Shown here: in pieces, positions 1 through 9,760 of the stretch
Position numbering within the stretch: position 1 is the stretch's first letter
How the letters are laid out: each line of letters starts with the position of its first letter
NCBI RefSeq assembly: GCF_003813965.1
Contig: NZ_CP033896.1
Span: forward strand, 2,790,001 to 2,854,000
Direction of reading: 5' to 3'
From: Corynebacterium choanae
GTDB taxonomy: Bacteria > Actinomycetota > Actinomycetes > Mycobacteriales > Mycobacteriaceae
Length of the DNA stretch: 64,000 bases
Notes under the pieces: generated by a model
Databases searched by the model: none
The model's input: only the letters and a program-made list of their open reading frames with translations
What the model was told of the DNA's origin: nothing
Translations under genes and position numbers: made by a program

Positions 1-3000
1 ATCCTCATCGGTCACGGTTCCACCAGGGGTGATCGGGGTACCGGTTTCCGAATCGATAAGGTTGCTGCGATCAGCTGGAGTAACACCGACAACCTTGGCC
101 GTGTTCAGCAGCACACCGTTATCGGCGTCTGCTTCTTCCACACTGACCACATGCACCGGGGAGGTACAGGTGGTGGTAGCACCAGGTTCCAGTTTCGTGG
201 CAGCACAGGTCATCGTCACCCCGGCGAACATCGGGTCGGTGACTGCAATATCGCTCAAGGTCACCAGACCAGTGTTGACCACGGTGAAGGTGTAGCGCAC
301 CTCGTCGCCTGCCACGTAGAGATCCTTCTTGGTCTCTGGGGTGACATCCTTGGTCAGGGTGATCCCCGCCTTGGTTGCGGTTGGCACCGTGGCGGTTGCC
401 GCTGGCGTGGTGTCACGCAGTGGCGTGCCATTGTCGTCACCACTATTCGGGATGGTCCGCGACGCGGTGGCGGTGTTGATCTTCTCATCGCCGCCGTCCA
501 CCTCGTCTTGGGTGATCGTGGTCTGCGCGAAACAGGTCACGGATTCACCGGCTGCAATGCTGCCGATCGCATCCGGGGCAACCCCGTCTGCGGCCGGACG
601 GATACCTGCCTCGATATCGGCTGCAGACACATTCGGATAGCAGGCAACATCGCTCGCACCAGCGAACTGCTCGTCGGTGACAACCACATCAGTTGCCGGG
701 GCGTTACCACCATTAATGACTGTGACAGCCCATTCCACAACGGAACCAGCATTTACTTCACCATTGTCGGTCCCGCCGGAAACAATCCGCGATGCCTTCG
801 TGGTGGCCAACTCGGCAGAGCCGGCCACAAAGCTGGCCTTCGCCGGATCAGAGGTGATCTTCTCCCCGCGGGGGTTCTCACCGCTGACCGTCGCCACGTT
901 TTCAATCGTGTTGACAGCCTCGCCTGCAGTAGCATCCGTCTCGGTGACGGTGTAGGTCGCAGTACAGGTACCCGACTCGCCGGCGGCAAGACCCGGGCTG
1001 GTGAGTTTGTCTTCACAAACAATCACACCACCAGCAGCAGGAGCAGCAGCATTTGCATCCTCATCGGCCGTGCCGTCACCGGTTGTCTCGCCCGCATTCG
1101 TGGCGGCCGCAGCTTGCAGCATCGGATCGTCGACGACAATACCTGCCAGCGTCCGCTGACCTGTGTTCGTCACCGTAAACCGGTAGGTGACCTTGTCCCC
1201 TGCCAGATACAGTGCCTGCTGGTCAACGATTTCTTTCACCAGGGTGATGGCATCATCCTGGTTCAACCGTGCCGACTGCTTCGCAGTTGCTGAAACCGGC
1301 GGGGCGTTGCGGGTAGCACCGCTGACGGTTGCAGTGTTGTCAATGCTGTTGCCAGCATCAACATCAGCCTGAGTGACCACAATCGAAGCCACACAGGTGA
1401 CCTTGTCACCAGGTTCTAAACTGCCACCAGCAGCAGATACCAGCTCCGGCTTGTCGGCACAGGTGACCGCGGAGACTTCCGAATCCGCGTCACCGGCAGC
1501 AGCAGCCACCCGATCAGCCACAAGCTGATCGACGAGCTTCACACCATCCAGCTTCGTCTTACCGCTGTTGGTGACCACAAACTCATAGTCGATACGGTCA
1601 CCGACCCGGAAGACCCGGTCAGCTTCCACATTGATGAGCTTCTTTTCCAATTCGATGGCAGGTTGTGCCGTCGGATCGGTCACCTCATTGGAGTCGCCCT
1701 TCGGCGGGGTGATCGTAAACTCGCTGCTCGGCAGCACCGAGGTGTAGCTGGCGACGTTCACCAGATTGCCAGCGGCAATATCCTCAGCGGTTACCGTGTA
1801 CGGATCTGAGGTGCAGGTGTATTCCGCACCTGGTGCAAGCTCGGTAGGCACACAGTTGATCGCCACACCCTTTTCGGCCAAGGCCGGATCGGTGATGGTG
1901 ACATCCTTCAGCGTCGTCTTGCCGGTATTGCGGATGGTGAAGGAGTAGCTCACCTGGTCACCCTCCACGAGGAGTTCGGTCGCAGACGAGGTCTTCGCCA
2001 GCTCCAGCGATGCATCCTCGATGGTGTCAACCGTGGCGGTCGCTTCAGCCGGATCGGCGACGTTGCGGTTCGCATCGGTGCCGGTTGCCACAGCAGTGTT
2101 GCTGATGGTGACTGACTGATCGACGTCATCTTGGGTGATCTCGACGGTGGCGATACAGGTCGCGACCTCACCAGGTGCGAGGATCCCGAGTTCTGTAAAG
2201 CCGTTGGTGGCCTCGCGGCCGGCAACGGTACAGGTCAACTCGGTTACCCCACGGTCGCTGAGCATCTGGTCAGTGACCTTGCCATCCACCAGGGCTGCGG
2301 TACCGTTGTTGCGCACCGTGATCTGGTATTTCACCAGGTCACCAGCCACCAGGTTCTGCAGGTCCACACCTTCCTTGCCTGGCAGGGCAAGCTTTTCCAC
2401 CACAATGCGTGGTGCACCAGTGTTCACCGTCACCGAAGATTCATTCGAGGTCACCGAGCTACCCTGCGGTGACGTACCACCGGCAGTTGCCGTGTTCGTC
2501 AGCGTCGACGGTTTTTCATTGTCGTTGCTGACATCAGCGGCCTGCACCTTGTAGGTGCCAACCAGTTCGACCGTCTCGCCAACCGGCAACACCTTCACCA
2601 GCTCGAGGCAGGCGGCATTGTCATCAGCACAGTGCACATCGCTAATCCGCGGATCGGTGATGGTCACATCCTTGATCGTGACATTGCCGTTGTTAGTCAC
2701 TGTGAAGGTGTACGGCACTTCAGAACCAACGAGCAGGGTTTCATCAGCCTTTACCGTGGTGCTCTTCAGCAGGGTGAGCTGCGGTTTCGCTGCCGGCGGC
2801 GTCACCGTTGCGGTGTTATCGCTGTCGTCAGTATCAGACACTGTCTGCGCGGCAGGATTGCCATCCGTGCCGATGACCTTGGCGTTACCCGCGACGTCAA
2901 TCGTGTTGGAGAGGTCTTTCGCGGCGTCAATATCGTCTTGCGTGTAGGTGACGGTAACACTACACACCGCGGTCTGACCAGCAGCAAGGTTCAGCGAACC

Positions 3001-6000
3001 GGAACCGCCCAGCACCGTGGTGTTGTCGCTTGCGTCAACACAGCTCTCGACCGCCAAGGTTTCTTTCTCAGCACGTCCGCTTAGCGTGTCAGCAATGGTG
3101 ATACCGGTTACGGCCACATTGCCAGTATTGGCAACGGTGATCTTGAACTCGGTAGCACCACTATTTGCGAGCGAACCCTCGGTAGTGGTACCCCACTGCC
3201 CTTCACCGGTTGCCACTTCTTTCTTGGCTGTAATGCTCGGCGCAGCTGCTACTGGATCAACGGAAGCGGTATCAGTCTTCGGATCTAATTGCGTCAACGT
3301 GACAGAACCATCTTCGCCCGGCTTGTCGTAGCTAGGAACCGCGGCAGCAGTATTGACTTCCCGCTGCTGCGCATCAACGAATGCCTGGTCAGCGACATAT
3401 TCGCCAACACAGAAGCGAGAAGCCTGCGGCGGAATCGCGGCAATGACGACAGTATCCTGCGCCCCAGCAGAGGGGTCAAGGTTTGCAGCATCTTCGCCAC
3501 ACACCAGAGCCACAGTGTTATCGGCAGAAGTAAATGTGTCATTGATCGCCACATTCTTCAGCGTCACATTGCCGGTGTTGGTCACCTTGATGACAAAGCG
3601 CGCTTTCTCCCCGAGCGTTAACGTTGCGTTCTCTGCACCATTGACCGTTTTTTCAATGGTGAAATCAGGTGCAGCATCAACAATCTGGTGATCTGCCGAT
3701 CCGGTTGCGGTCACAGGTTCACCGTTATAGCTGCCGGTGATTGAAGCCTCGTTGTGCAGCGCCTGCTGACCGTCCACATCATCCTGGGTAACCGTGTAGG
3801 CAACCTTACAGGTGTAGGTGTCACCAACCGCCAAGGTGCCGCCCGGCGCCTGGGAAATATCGCCACGCGCAGTGGTCACATCTTGCACTGCTGCATCGAC
3901 GATCGTGCAGGTGACCGTCGCACTATGCGCGGTCGCCCACGCATCGGTGACGACGACGTCCGCCAGCGGCACATTGCCGTTATTCGAGCCGGTGATCGTG
4001 AAGTTAGCCTCTTCACCGACGGTCCGCGCCGACGTAGGCTCATCAGCCGATTTCGTCAGCGTGACAGAACGCTTAACGGCACGTACAGCGAAGTCAACCG
4101 TCGGCACACTCGCCACCGTCGTCCCGTCAATGGTCCCGTCTTCCCGCAGGCCAGGAACCGTAAACGTTGGAGTAATCGCCGCAAACGGGTTATTCGCTTC
4201 CACCCCACCGTCGATCTGGCTGGCAGCGCTGATCGGTTCACCCGACTCAGCATCAGCGAAGAAGAAGCTCCGCTTAAAGCGCTTGCGTGCCGCATCATTA
4301 TCGGCAACCTCAAACTTCACCTGATACTCGCCCGGCTTCACCTTCGGGAAGATATAGGTACCATCGGCCTTCAACACCGTCGTGACAGGCTGACCACCCT
4401 GCAGCACAGGGTTTCCTTGCGCATCCAGCAGGTGAACAATGATGTCACCGTCCTGCAGTTCGGTCACCTTCGGGGTATCAGTACCGATACCACCGGTGGT
4501 GGTTTCGCCTAGGTTAAACAGCGACCCGGAGATGCTTGGCGCAATAGTGATCGCCTGCGAATCGCAGCCATAGGAACCGGCACGGGTCGGCACACTATCG
4601 TTGGATTCAATGGTCTCCTCTGAGGAAGCTTCACAGCCAACTTGGCCGATGACCGTATTTGAGCCACCAGACACATGGTTGGTTACGGTACCGACTGCAT
4701 CGCCAGTGACCTGAAGCTTCAGGGTAACAACAGCCTTTTTCTGCTTGCCGTTTTCCTCAACACCTGTCTTGGTCAGTTTGCCCGGAATCCACACAATGTG
4801 ATCACCGTCGACGATTGGCGATTCACCAATCGCAGAAATCTCGGAAGCATTGTCATGGTTGTAGTCCTCATAGATCGTACCCACGGTTGGTTGTTCCGTG
4901 CCGACATATTTCAGACCAGCTGGAATAAAGTCACGGATCACCGGGGAGGCCAACACAGCGTCATTCTTCGTCGACACCGAGATCTGGAAGTAAACGAAAT
5001 CACCTGCACCGATGAGATAGTCGGCTGGATCCTGACCGTCAACCTTCTTCTTTGCATCAGCAAAAGATTCACCGTCGGCAGGAATAATCACCGACTTGTT
5101 CACCTTGATCTCTGGGACATAGCTCACCCGTGCGACGGATGGCTTGATGGTGCCCAGATCCTGATCATTCATCGACTTCGAGCGGTTAGCCACCCGGTTG
5201 ATTGCGATATCCTGATCGTCAATGCCGTCGCCGGATACATCGTTATTCGGCATGTTCATCGTGAACGGCAGATCAAATTGCCCGATCAGCGGCTTGTCAA
5301 AAGCAACGCGGAAGTAACGCACCTGTGACCAGTCAATGTTGTCCGGCTTGGTCTCAGCGGTAAACCACTGATTCTTGGCATTAAATGTGCTACAGTCGCT
5401 ACCTTCTGGCCAAACGCTCTGCCCAACTGGAGCCATTTCTGGACGACACGGATCAATCTCGGTGGTGTACCAGACGGTTGCCGGCGCAGGACCGGTTTCC
5501 ACGGCTTTCTGATCATTCAGATAGTTCACTTCAGGCAATGCAATGGGACCCGTTAACGTCGGGATGAGCGTTGACGAGTTAACAGCGGACTCATTAGTAA
5601 TGTTGCCCTTGTCATCAAATTCAAGATGGGTTCCCGCCATTTCCTCCTGCGAGCCGCTGAAGGTATTCATTGGAACCCAGCGTTCAGCAGGAAGCGCATC
5701 GTAGAGTACGAAATCCTTAATCGGATTCGAGCCACCGGCTCCACCACGAATTGTCCACTCAACCTGCTTGGTTGCATAGGAAGTGAGTTCGCTGGAGTCT
5801 TTACCCGGCAAAAACTGCGTTGGGTTTTGATCGGTCTCGTCCTTATCGCCCTTGGCGTACTTGGAGATCGTGGACGCACCGAAAGCAAGTACCGTGAGCG
5901 TAGCCCTCTGTGGATGCCAACGTACTCGCTCATTACCGGGTGCAGTGCAGAGGTTGCCCTCAGGGCCTTCACAACCGACATTTTCAGTGTTATTGATATT

Positions 6001-8235
6001 GTCGGTGTTTGCAGCTATCGGCTGTTTTGGATCGGCCGTAGTGATCATCGAAAGTACCCGGCTGAACTTGTTGGTCAGCGATTCCTGATTATAATTTCCG
6101 GCTACTGCACCATCGTAATTAATCCAGATGCTAAACCCGCAATTACCATCATTTTGGCCAGCCGGCAGCTCCATACCTTCAGGAACCGTCCAAGTCCAGA
6201 CTTCACCGCCGGAAGGTGAGACTTCAAACTCACCATCACTCGTCTTCGCCCGCGACCAAGTGACCTGACGTGGATCAAACGGTTTCAGCTCCGAACCAGC
6301 TGGGAATTTACCGTCTTGTGCAGCAACACAAGCGTTCGCGCTGCTGTCATTGGGCGAGTGAGGACCGCCGAAGGTGAAACCCTTTGGAAAAGCGACGACA
6401 CCATACGGCCGATATGAATCTGGTGCACTTTTTGCCAAGTTCTGCGGCCGAATCGTAAGGGAAGCACGGCCACCCACATCACCGAAAGTGGTTGCACCAA
6501 CGTAGATATTATGACGTGGCTGCGAAAACGATTCACGCACCCGCAACCTGGCAGTGCTATTAACCGAGTTCTGTCCATTTCCAGATTCGGTGGCTTCGCT
6601 TTGTTGATAGGTGATCGTCGCATCATTTGCGATTTCAACAATGTACCGCCGATCCAGCTCTTTGCCGTCAATAGCGTAGATATCTTCAGGCACATCAACA
6701 TTTCCATACACCCGGAACGTCTGACGAGCAGAACCAAGCAGATTTTCAACATCCATCGTGAACCCAGTCGCCACAAAATCAGCTGGAAGTTCGATGGGGT
6801 AGCTCACAGAACTTGAGCTTTCTTGCTGCTCACCTTTGACGACAAATTCTTTGCCACCTTCACCTTTTACAGTAAGGGTGAACGCGGGAACACCCTGGTA
6901 GAGCTCCACTTGCCCGTCTGCGCCCTCAACCTTCTGCAAGGACAGGTCCATGACAAGCTTGTTGGGTTGGAAGTAGTAACCACCATTTGCCTGGTCATCG
7001 GCTTCTTTACAAGCACTGGACTTGTATTCTGCGTCTGCCCAGGTAGCACAAGTTTGCGACCGGAATTCGTCAACAATATTCAGCGGACCGTCCGCGCCGT
7101 TTACGGCAGAGAAACTGAAGTAAGGATTCGTCGTATGGTTGAACTCTGATTTCTGTTGCGTGACGGGATCCAACGCGCCACCAGAAGCACCTTTTCCGGC
7201 GCTACCATCGACTTCTCCCTCCTGCACCGAGGCAGAGGCATCAGAAGACACACCCTTCGAATTTTTCGTCAGCGGTTCCCCACCAATAGTTTTCAAACCG
7301 TCAGGGGCCCATCCCCAGGTGTTATCCCAGGTGTTAGTTTCATTCGTTGGCTTCTGCGTCGTACGAACGACATATTTAATTCGGAAACGGGCCAGCCCAG
7401 GGGTATTCACCGCATTATCAAGTTCTTTCGTCACATTGACGCGAATCTGCCGGGTGCCAGGATCGTAGGTAAAGTTTTCCTGGCTCAACATGTACGAGTT
7501 ATCTTTCACGATAACTTGCCCCACATTCGATACATCGCCCGTAGCTGGGTTAATCTCCGGCTTCGCACCATGTGGATTAAGGAACCTTACCAGCTCGACA
7601 CCCTCTGGCAGCGTGTCAACCAGCACACCGGTTACACCTGTAGTTCCCTTACGGATGTACTGCAGCTCGTAGGTGACATACGCACCCACTGGAGCCTTGC
7701 GCATATCTGCGCTTTTTGTCACCAAATTTTCAATAGTGCCGGTCAGCTCCATTTTCGCCGAACCGGTTTCTTGTTTCCCGTTGTAGGAATAGGTGTAGTT
7801 ATACTGCTCCGAACCTGTAACTGTCGGGTTATCGTCCGACTTCCACACAACGGTAAAGGAGTTCTGACCGGCGGAAAGGCCCGTAAACGTCAAGGTCGGA
7901 GTAGACGAATAGGAATCTGCAACCTTGATCTGCCTATTCGCCGCAATGAGTCGAGCATCCGGCGCCAAAAGCGACGGCCGGTTCAGCTGCACGGTCACCT
8001 CCCCAGGGCAACCATTGCCACAGTTAATACTGATGGGAATCTGTATGTCTTCATTCCGACCAGTCTTACCCGATGTATCCCCTACCGATACCGTGACGCC
8101 ATCGATAGCGGCATGCGCACTGGGGGCGGCAACGACTTGTCCAGTGAGGATGAGAATAAAGCTAAACAAGATCGCCGCGACCGTGCGGCTCAAGGCCTTG
8201 AGGTCGATCGACCCAGCAGATCCCTGTGGAGACAT
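1..8235 (-). CDS. Giant repeat surface protein A (C-terminus beyond window)
   Basis: Minus-strand reading frame open from an ATG at 8235 to the window edge, at least 2745 aa; it is incomplete, so its sorting signal is not visible. The start is preceded by GAAAGGA about 5 bases upstream. Residues 1-43 form a signal peptide (basic start, hydrophobic core, cleavage likely after APSAHAA). Residues up to about 1380 form a region shared with the two downstream paralogues, including the motif LPEGVELVRF and a prealbumin/SdrD-B-like domain near 1230-1340. From about 1384 on, at least ten DUF11/DUF7507-like repeats of about 110-140 aa are seen, each with the pattern NTGNVTL..V.ITD, a Cys, LxPGxxxxC, and NTAT.xG. 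A secreted, wall-linked adhesin or stalk is inferred from the family and from the LAXTG anchors of its two paralogues. The ligand is unknown. Confidence 0.85.
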   Translation of the reverse strand, partial: MSPQGSAGSIDLKALSRTVAAILFSFILILTGQVVAAPSAHAAIDGVTVSVGDTSGKTGRNEDIQIPISINCGNGCPGEVTVQLNRPSLLAPDARLIAANRQIKVADSYSSTPTLTFTGLSAGQNSFTVVWKSDDNPTVTGSEQYNYTYSYNGKQETGSAKMELTGTIENLVTKSADMRKAPVGAYVTYELQYIRKGTTGVTGVLVDTLPEGVELVRFLNPHGAKPEINPATGDVSNVGQVIVKDNSYMLSQENFTYDPGTRQIRVNVTKELDNAVNTPGLARFRIKYVVRTTQKPTNETNTWDNTWGWAPDGLKTIGGEPLTKNSKGVSSDASASVQEGEVDGSAGKGASGGALDPVTQQKSEFNHTTNPYFSFSAVNGADGPLNIVDEFRSQTCATWADAEYKSSACKEADDQANGGYYFQPNKLVMDLSLQKVEGADGQVELYQGVPAFTLTVKGEGGKEFVVKGEQQESSSSVSYPIELPADFVATGFTMDVENLLGSARQTFRVYGNVDVPEDIYAIDGKELDRRYIVEIANDATITYQQSEATESGNGQNSVNSTARLRVRESFSQPRHNIYVGATTFGDVGGRASLTIRPQNLAKSAPDSYRPYGVVAFPKGFTFGGPHSPNDSSANACVAAQDGKFPAGSELKPFDPRQVTWSRAKTSDGEFEVSPSGGEVWTWTVPEGMELPAGQNDGNCGFSIWINYDGAVAGNYNQESLTNKFSRVLSMITTADPKQPIAANTDNINNTENVGCEGPEGNLCTAPGNERVRWHPQRATLTVLAFGASTISKYAKGDKDETDQNPTQFLPGKDSSELTSYATKQVEWTIRGGAGGSNPIKDFVLYDALPAERWVPMNTFSGSQEEMAGTHLEFDDKGNITNESAVNSSTLIPTLTGPIALPEVNYLNDQKAVETGPAPATVWYTTEIDPCRPEMAPVGQSVWPEGSDCSTFNAKNQWFTAETKPDNIDWSQVRYFRVAFDKPLIGQFDLPFTMNMPNNDVSGDGIDDQDIAINRVANRSKSMNDQDLGTIKPSVARVSYVPEIKVNKSVIIPADGESFADAKKKVDGQDPADYLIGAGDFVYFQISVSTKNDAVLASPVIRDFIPAGLKYVGTEQPTVGTIYEDYNHDNASEISAIGESPIVDGDHIVWIPGKLTKTGVEENGKQKKAVVTLKLQVTGDAVGTVTNHVSGGSNTVIGQVGCEASSEETIESNDSVPTRAGSYGCDSQAITIAPSISGSLFNLGETTTGGIGTDTPKVTELQDGDIIVHLLDAQGNPVLQGGQPVTTVLKADGTYIFPKVKPGEYQVKFEVADNDAARKRFKRSFFFADAESGEPISAASQIDGGVEANNPFAAITPTFTVPGLREDGTIDGTTVASVPTVDFAVRAVKRSVTLTKSADEPTSARTVGEEANFTITGSNNGNVPLADVVVTDAWATAHSATVTCTIVDAAVQDVTTARGDISQAPGGTLAVGDTYTCKVAYTVTQDDVDGQQALHNEASITGSYNGEPVTATGSADHQIVDAAPDFTIEKTVNGAENATLTLGEKARFVIKVTNTGNVTLKNVAINDTFTSADNTVALVCGEDAANLDPSAGAQDTVVIAAIPPQASRFCVGEYVADQAFVDAQQREVNTAAAVPSYDKPGEDGSVTLTQLDPKTDTASVDPVAAAPSITAKKEVATGEGQWGTTTEGSLANSGATEFKITVANTGNVAVTGITIADTLSGRAEKETLAVESCVDASDNTTVLGGSGSLNLAAGQTAVCSVTVTYTQDDIDAAKDLSNTIDVAGNAKVIGTDGNPAAQTVSDTDDSDNTATVTPPAAKPQLTLLKSTTVKADETLLVGSEVPYTFTVTNNGNVTIKDVTITDPRISDVHCADDNAACLELVKVLPVGETVELVGTYKVQAADVSNDNEKPSTLTNTATAGGTSPQGSSVTSNESSVTVNTGAPRIVVEKLALPGKEGVDLQNLVAGDLVKYQITVRNNGTAALVDGKVTDQMLSDRGVTELTCTVAGREATNGFTELGILAPGEVATCIATVEITQDDVDQSVTISNTAVATGTDANRNVADPAEATATVDTIEDASLELAKTSSATELLVEGDQVSYSFTIRNTGKTTLKDVTITDPALAEKGVAINCVPTELAPGAEYTCTSDPYTVTAEDIAAGNLVNVASYTSVLPSSEFTITPPKGDSNEVTDPTAQPAIELEKKLINVEADRVFRVGDRIDYEFVVTNSGKTKLDGVKLVDQLVADRVAAAAGDADSEVSAVTCADKPELVSAAGGSLEPGDKVTCVASIVVTQADVDAGNSIDNTATVSGATRNAPPVSATAKQSARLNQDDAITLVKEIVDQQALYLAGDKVTYRFTVTNTGQRTLAGIVVDDPMLQAAAATNAGETTGDGTADEDANAAAPAAGGVIVCEDKLTSPGLAAGESGTCTATYTVTETDATAGEAVNTIENVATVSGENPRGEKITSDPAKASFVAGSAELATTKASRIVSGGTDNGEVNAGSVVEWAVTVINGGNAPATDVVVTDEQFAGASDVACYPNVSAADIEAGIRPAADGVAPDAIGSIAAGESVTCFAQTTITQDEVDGGDEKINTATASRTIPNSGDDNGTPLRDTTPAATATVPTATKAGITLTKDVTPETKKDLYVAGDEVRYTFTVVNTGLVTLSDIAVTDPMFAGVTMTCAATKLEPGATTTCTSPVHVVSVEEADADNGVLLNTAKVVGVTPADRSNLIDSETGTPITPGGTVTDED

Positions 8236-8297
8236 AGTGTCCTTTCGGTGGCACCAGGTGGTGCACAGGCAAGACGAACATTCGACTGAGCAAACTG

Positions 8298-8332
8298 ATA
8301 AGTAGCTTCAATAGATTTATGACCTACTTATA
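8298..8332 (-). promoter_or_regulatory. Candidate promoter/operator of giant gene A
   Basis: An inverted repeat ATAAGTAG (8298-8305) and CTACTTAT (8324-8331) lies 63-97 bases upstream of the ATG at 8235. On the minus strand it overlaps TATAAG (8327-8332), which could serve as a -10 box. No convincing -35 is visible. An operator overlapping the promoter is an inference. Confidence 0.35.
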
Positions 8333-9708
8333 CAAATTTAACCTCATTAACCTACCACGTCACACCTAAAAGACATAGCCAAATACATGGCCTGACCACG
8401 GCCGATACACTGTTGTACCCCCCGAAAACGAACCCCTACCCGGTTGGCCGACCTTAAGCGAAAGCTAAAAAGGAGTACCAAAAATCGGTATTTAACTGGA
8501 TGTTTAACTGAACCCGAGAGTCACCTCCACGGCTGGCACATCCAGCGGCACCGTAAGTCACCTACCCCCGGATTGGTGCGAAATACAGTAGTTCACTGCC
8601 CATTTAAGGGGATTTACTGTGCTCGGTTGTTACACCGCCGATCTACCCCCGACCAGCGGAACCTGTCAACTATCCCTTTCTTAAGAAACTGTTCGCCGCC
8701 GCTGTCTCACCAGATACCTTCATACCGTAGGCACCTGCCCGCCCGATGATTCCGGTGAACCACCAGCCGTCAGCCCGAAAGAAAAAGTGTAGTGGCATTG
8801 GAACAACAATATAGACAGTGTGTGGCGTGTTTCCTTGTTCCGAGGGATCGGCTACGCACCGGCGAGTGGTTTTCTGCATGGGCAAAGCCGCAGCGATGAC
8901 AGGCTCATCTTGCAAGCTGCCCCCTCGTGCCATCAGAGCGATTGTATGGCAGCGGCATCCGATGTCACCGCCGCACAAGCAGCGACAAGCAGCCGTACTC
9001 GGTTCGCTGTTTGCACTAGTCCTCTGCTGCTGCGCGGAAGTCTCTGGTGTCTCGGTCCAAGATGGGCTTGCAGTGTTGGGTGGGCTTCAAATGTTCTCAG
9101 CCTCGCTGAGTCGCTTTCTCCAGGGCACCTCAACTGGATGGTCGCCAGTAACACGGTGGTGTGTTGCTGTGCTGGTCTCGGAATGGCCTGCACACCTTAG
9201 CAAACAACACCATGGTCACACCCTGCTACCGGCGGCGGCAAACCACACAATAAAAAAGCAGAGACATTTACAGTCGCCTAGTGAAGAAATCACCGACCCA
9301 GATTGCTATCACCCACAGCAAGAAACAACCCACCAACCCCGTTACTTCCCATGAGACAAGCAAAGGAACCCGGTGCCCAGGAGCCGAATCTTTCCCCCGC
9401 CCCCAGCTGACCCTAGAGTCCTTCCATCCAATCACTCACTTTGCCACCATGAGCTGCATGTTCGACGCTAGATCCCGAACGGGAACGAGTATCGGAGCGC
9501 GTGCCGCAGCCGTCTACGTCGCCTGCCACAGTCGTAGCCGTATTGGGAAATATTCTGGGGATCGGTACAGCGCCACAATCAACAACAGGTTTGCTGTAGC
9601 CGGCAAAATTCAACACAAAGAGTCCACTAATCGCTCAAACTCAACTCATAGAAGTCCGTCAATGGGCAGCACTGCCAGCAATGCCCGCCGCGCTAACAGA
9701 ACAACAAA
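8333..9708. other. Long non-coding gap between giant genes A and B
   Basis: About 1.4 kb with no gene I can support. Reading frames here (for example 8820-9200 plus strand) have unordered composition, no ribosome binding site and no recognisable motif. The part nearest gene A (8290-8400) is AT-rich and probably holds its promoter. No tRNA, transposase remnant or CRISPR-like repeat was seen. Confidence 0.5.
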
Positions 9709-9741
9709 CACGCGGGGACGAGATGATCTCATCCCCGCGTG
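9709..9741 (-). terminator. Rho-independent terminator of giant gene B
   Basis: The arms CACGCGGGGA (9709-9718) and TCCCCGCGTG (9732-9741) pair perfectly, and the interior GAGAT/ATCTC extends the stem. It starts 20 bases past the stop codon at 9761-9763. On the minus strand the hairpin is followed by TTGTTGTTCTGTT. Confidence 0.85.
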
Positions 9742-9760
9742 ATGTTCGCGAATAGTGGTG

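Noticed and set aside
8820..9200. 126-codon plus-strand frame in the A-B gap
   Set aside because: No start signal, irregular composition rich in Cys/Ser/Trp, no family resemblance.
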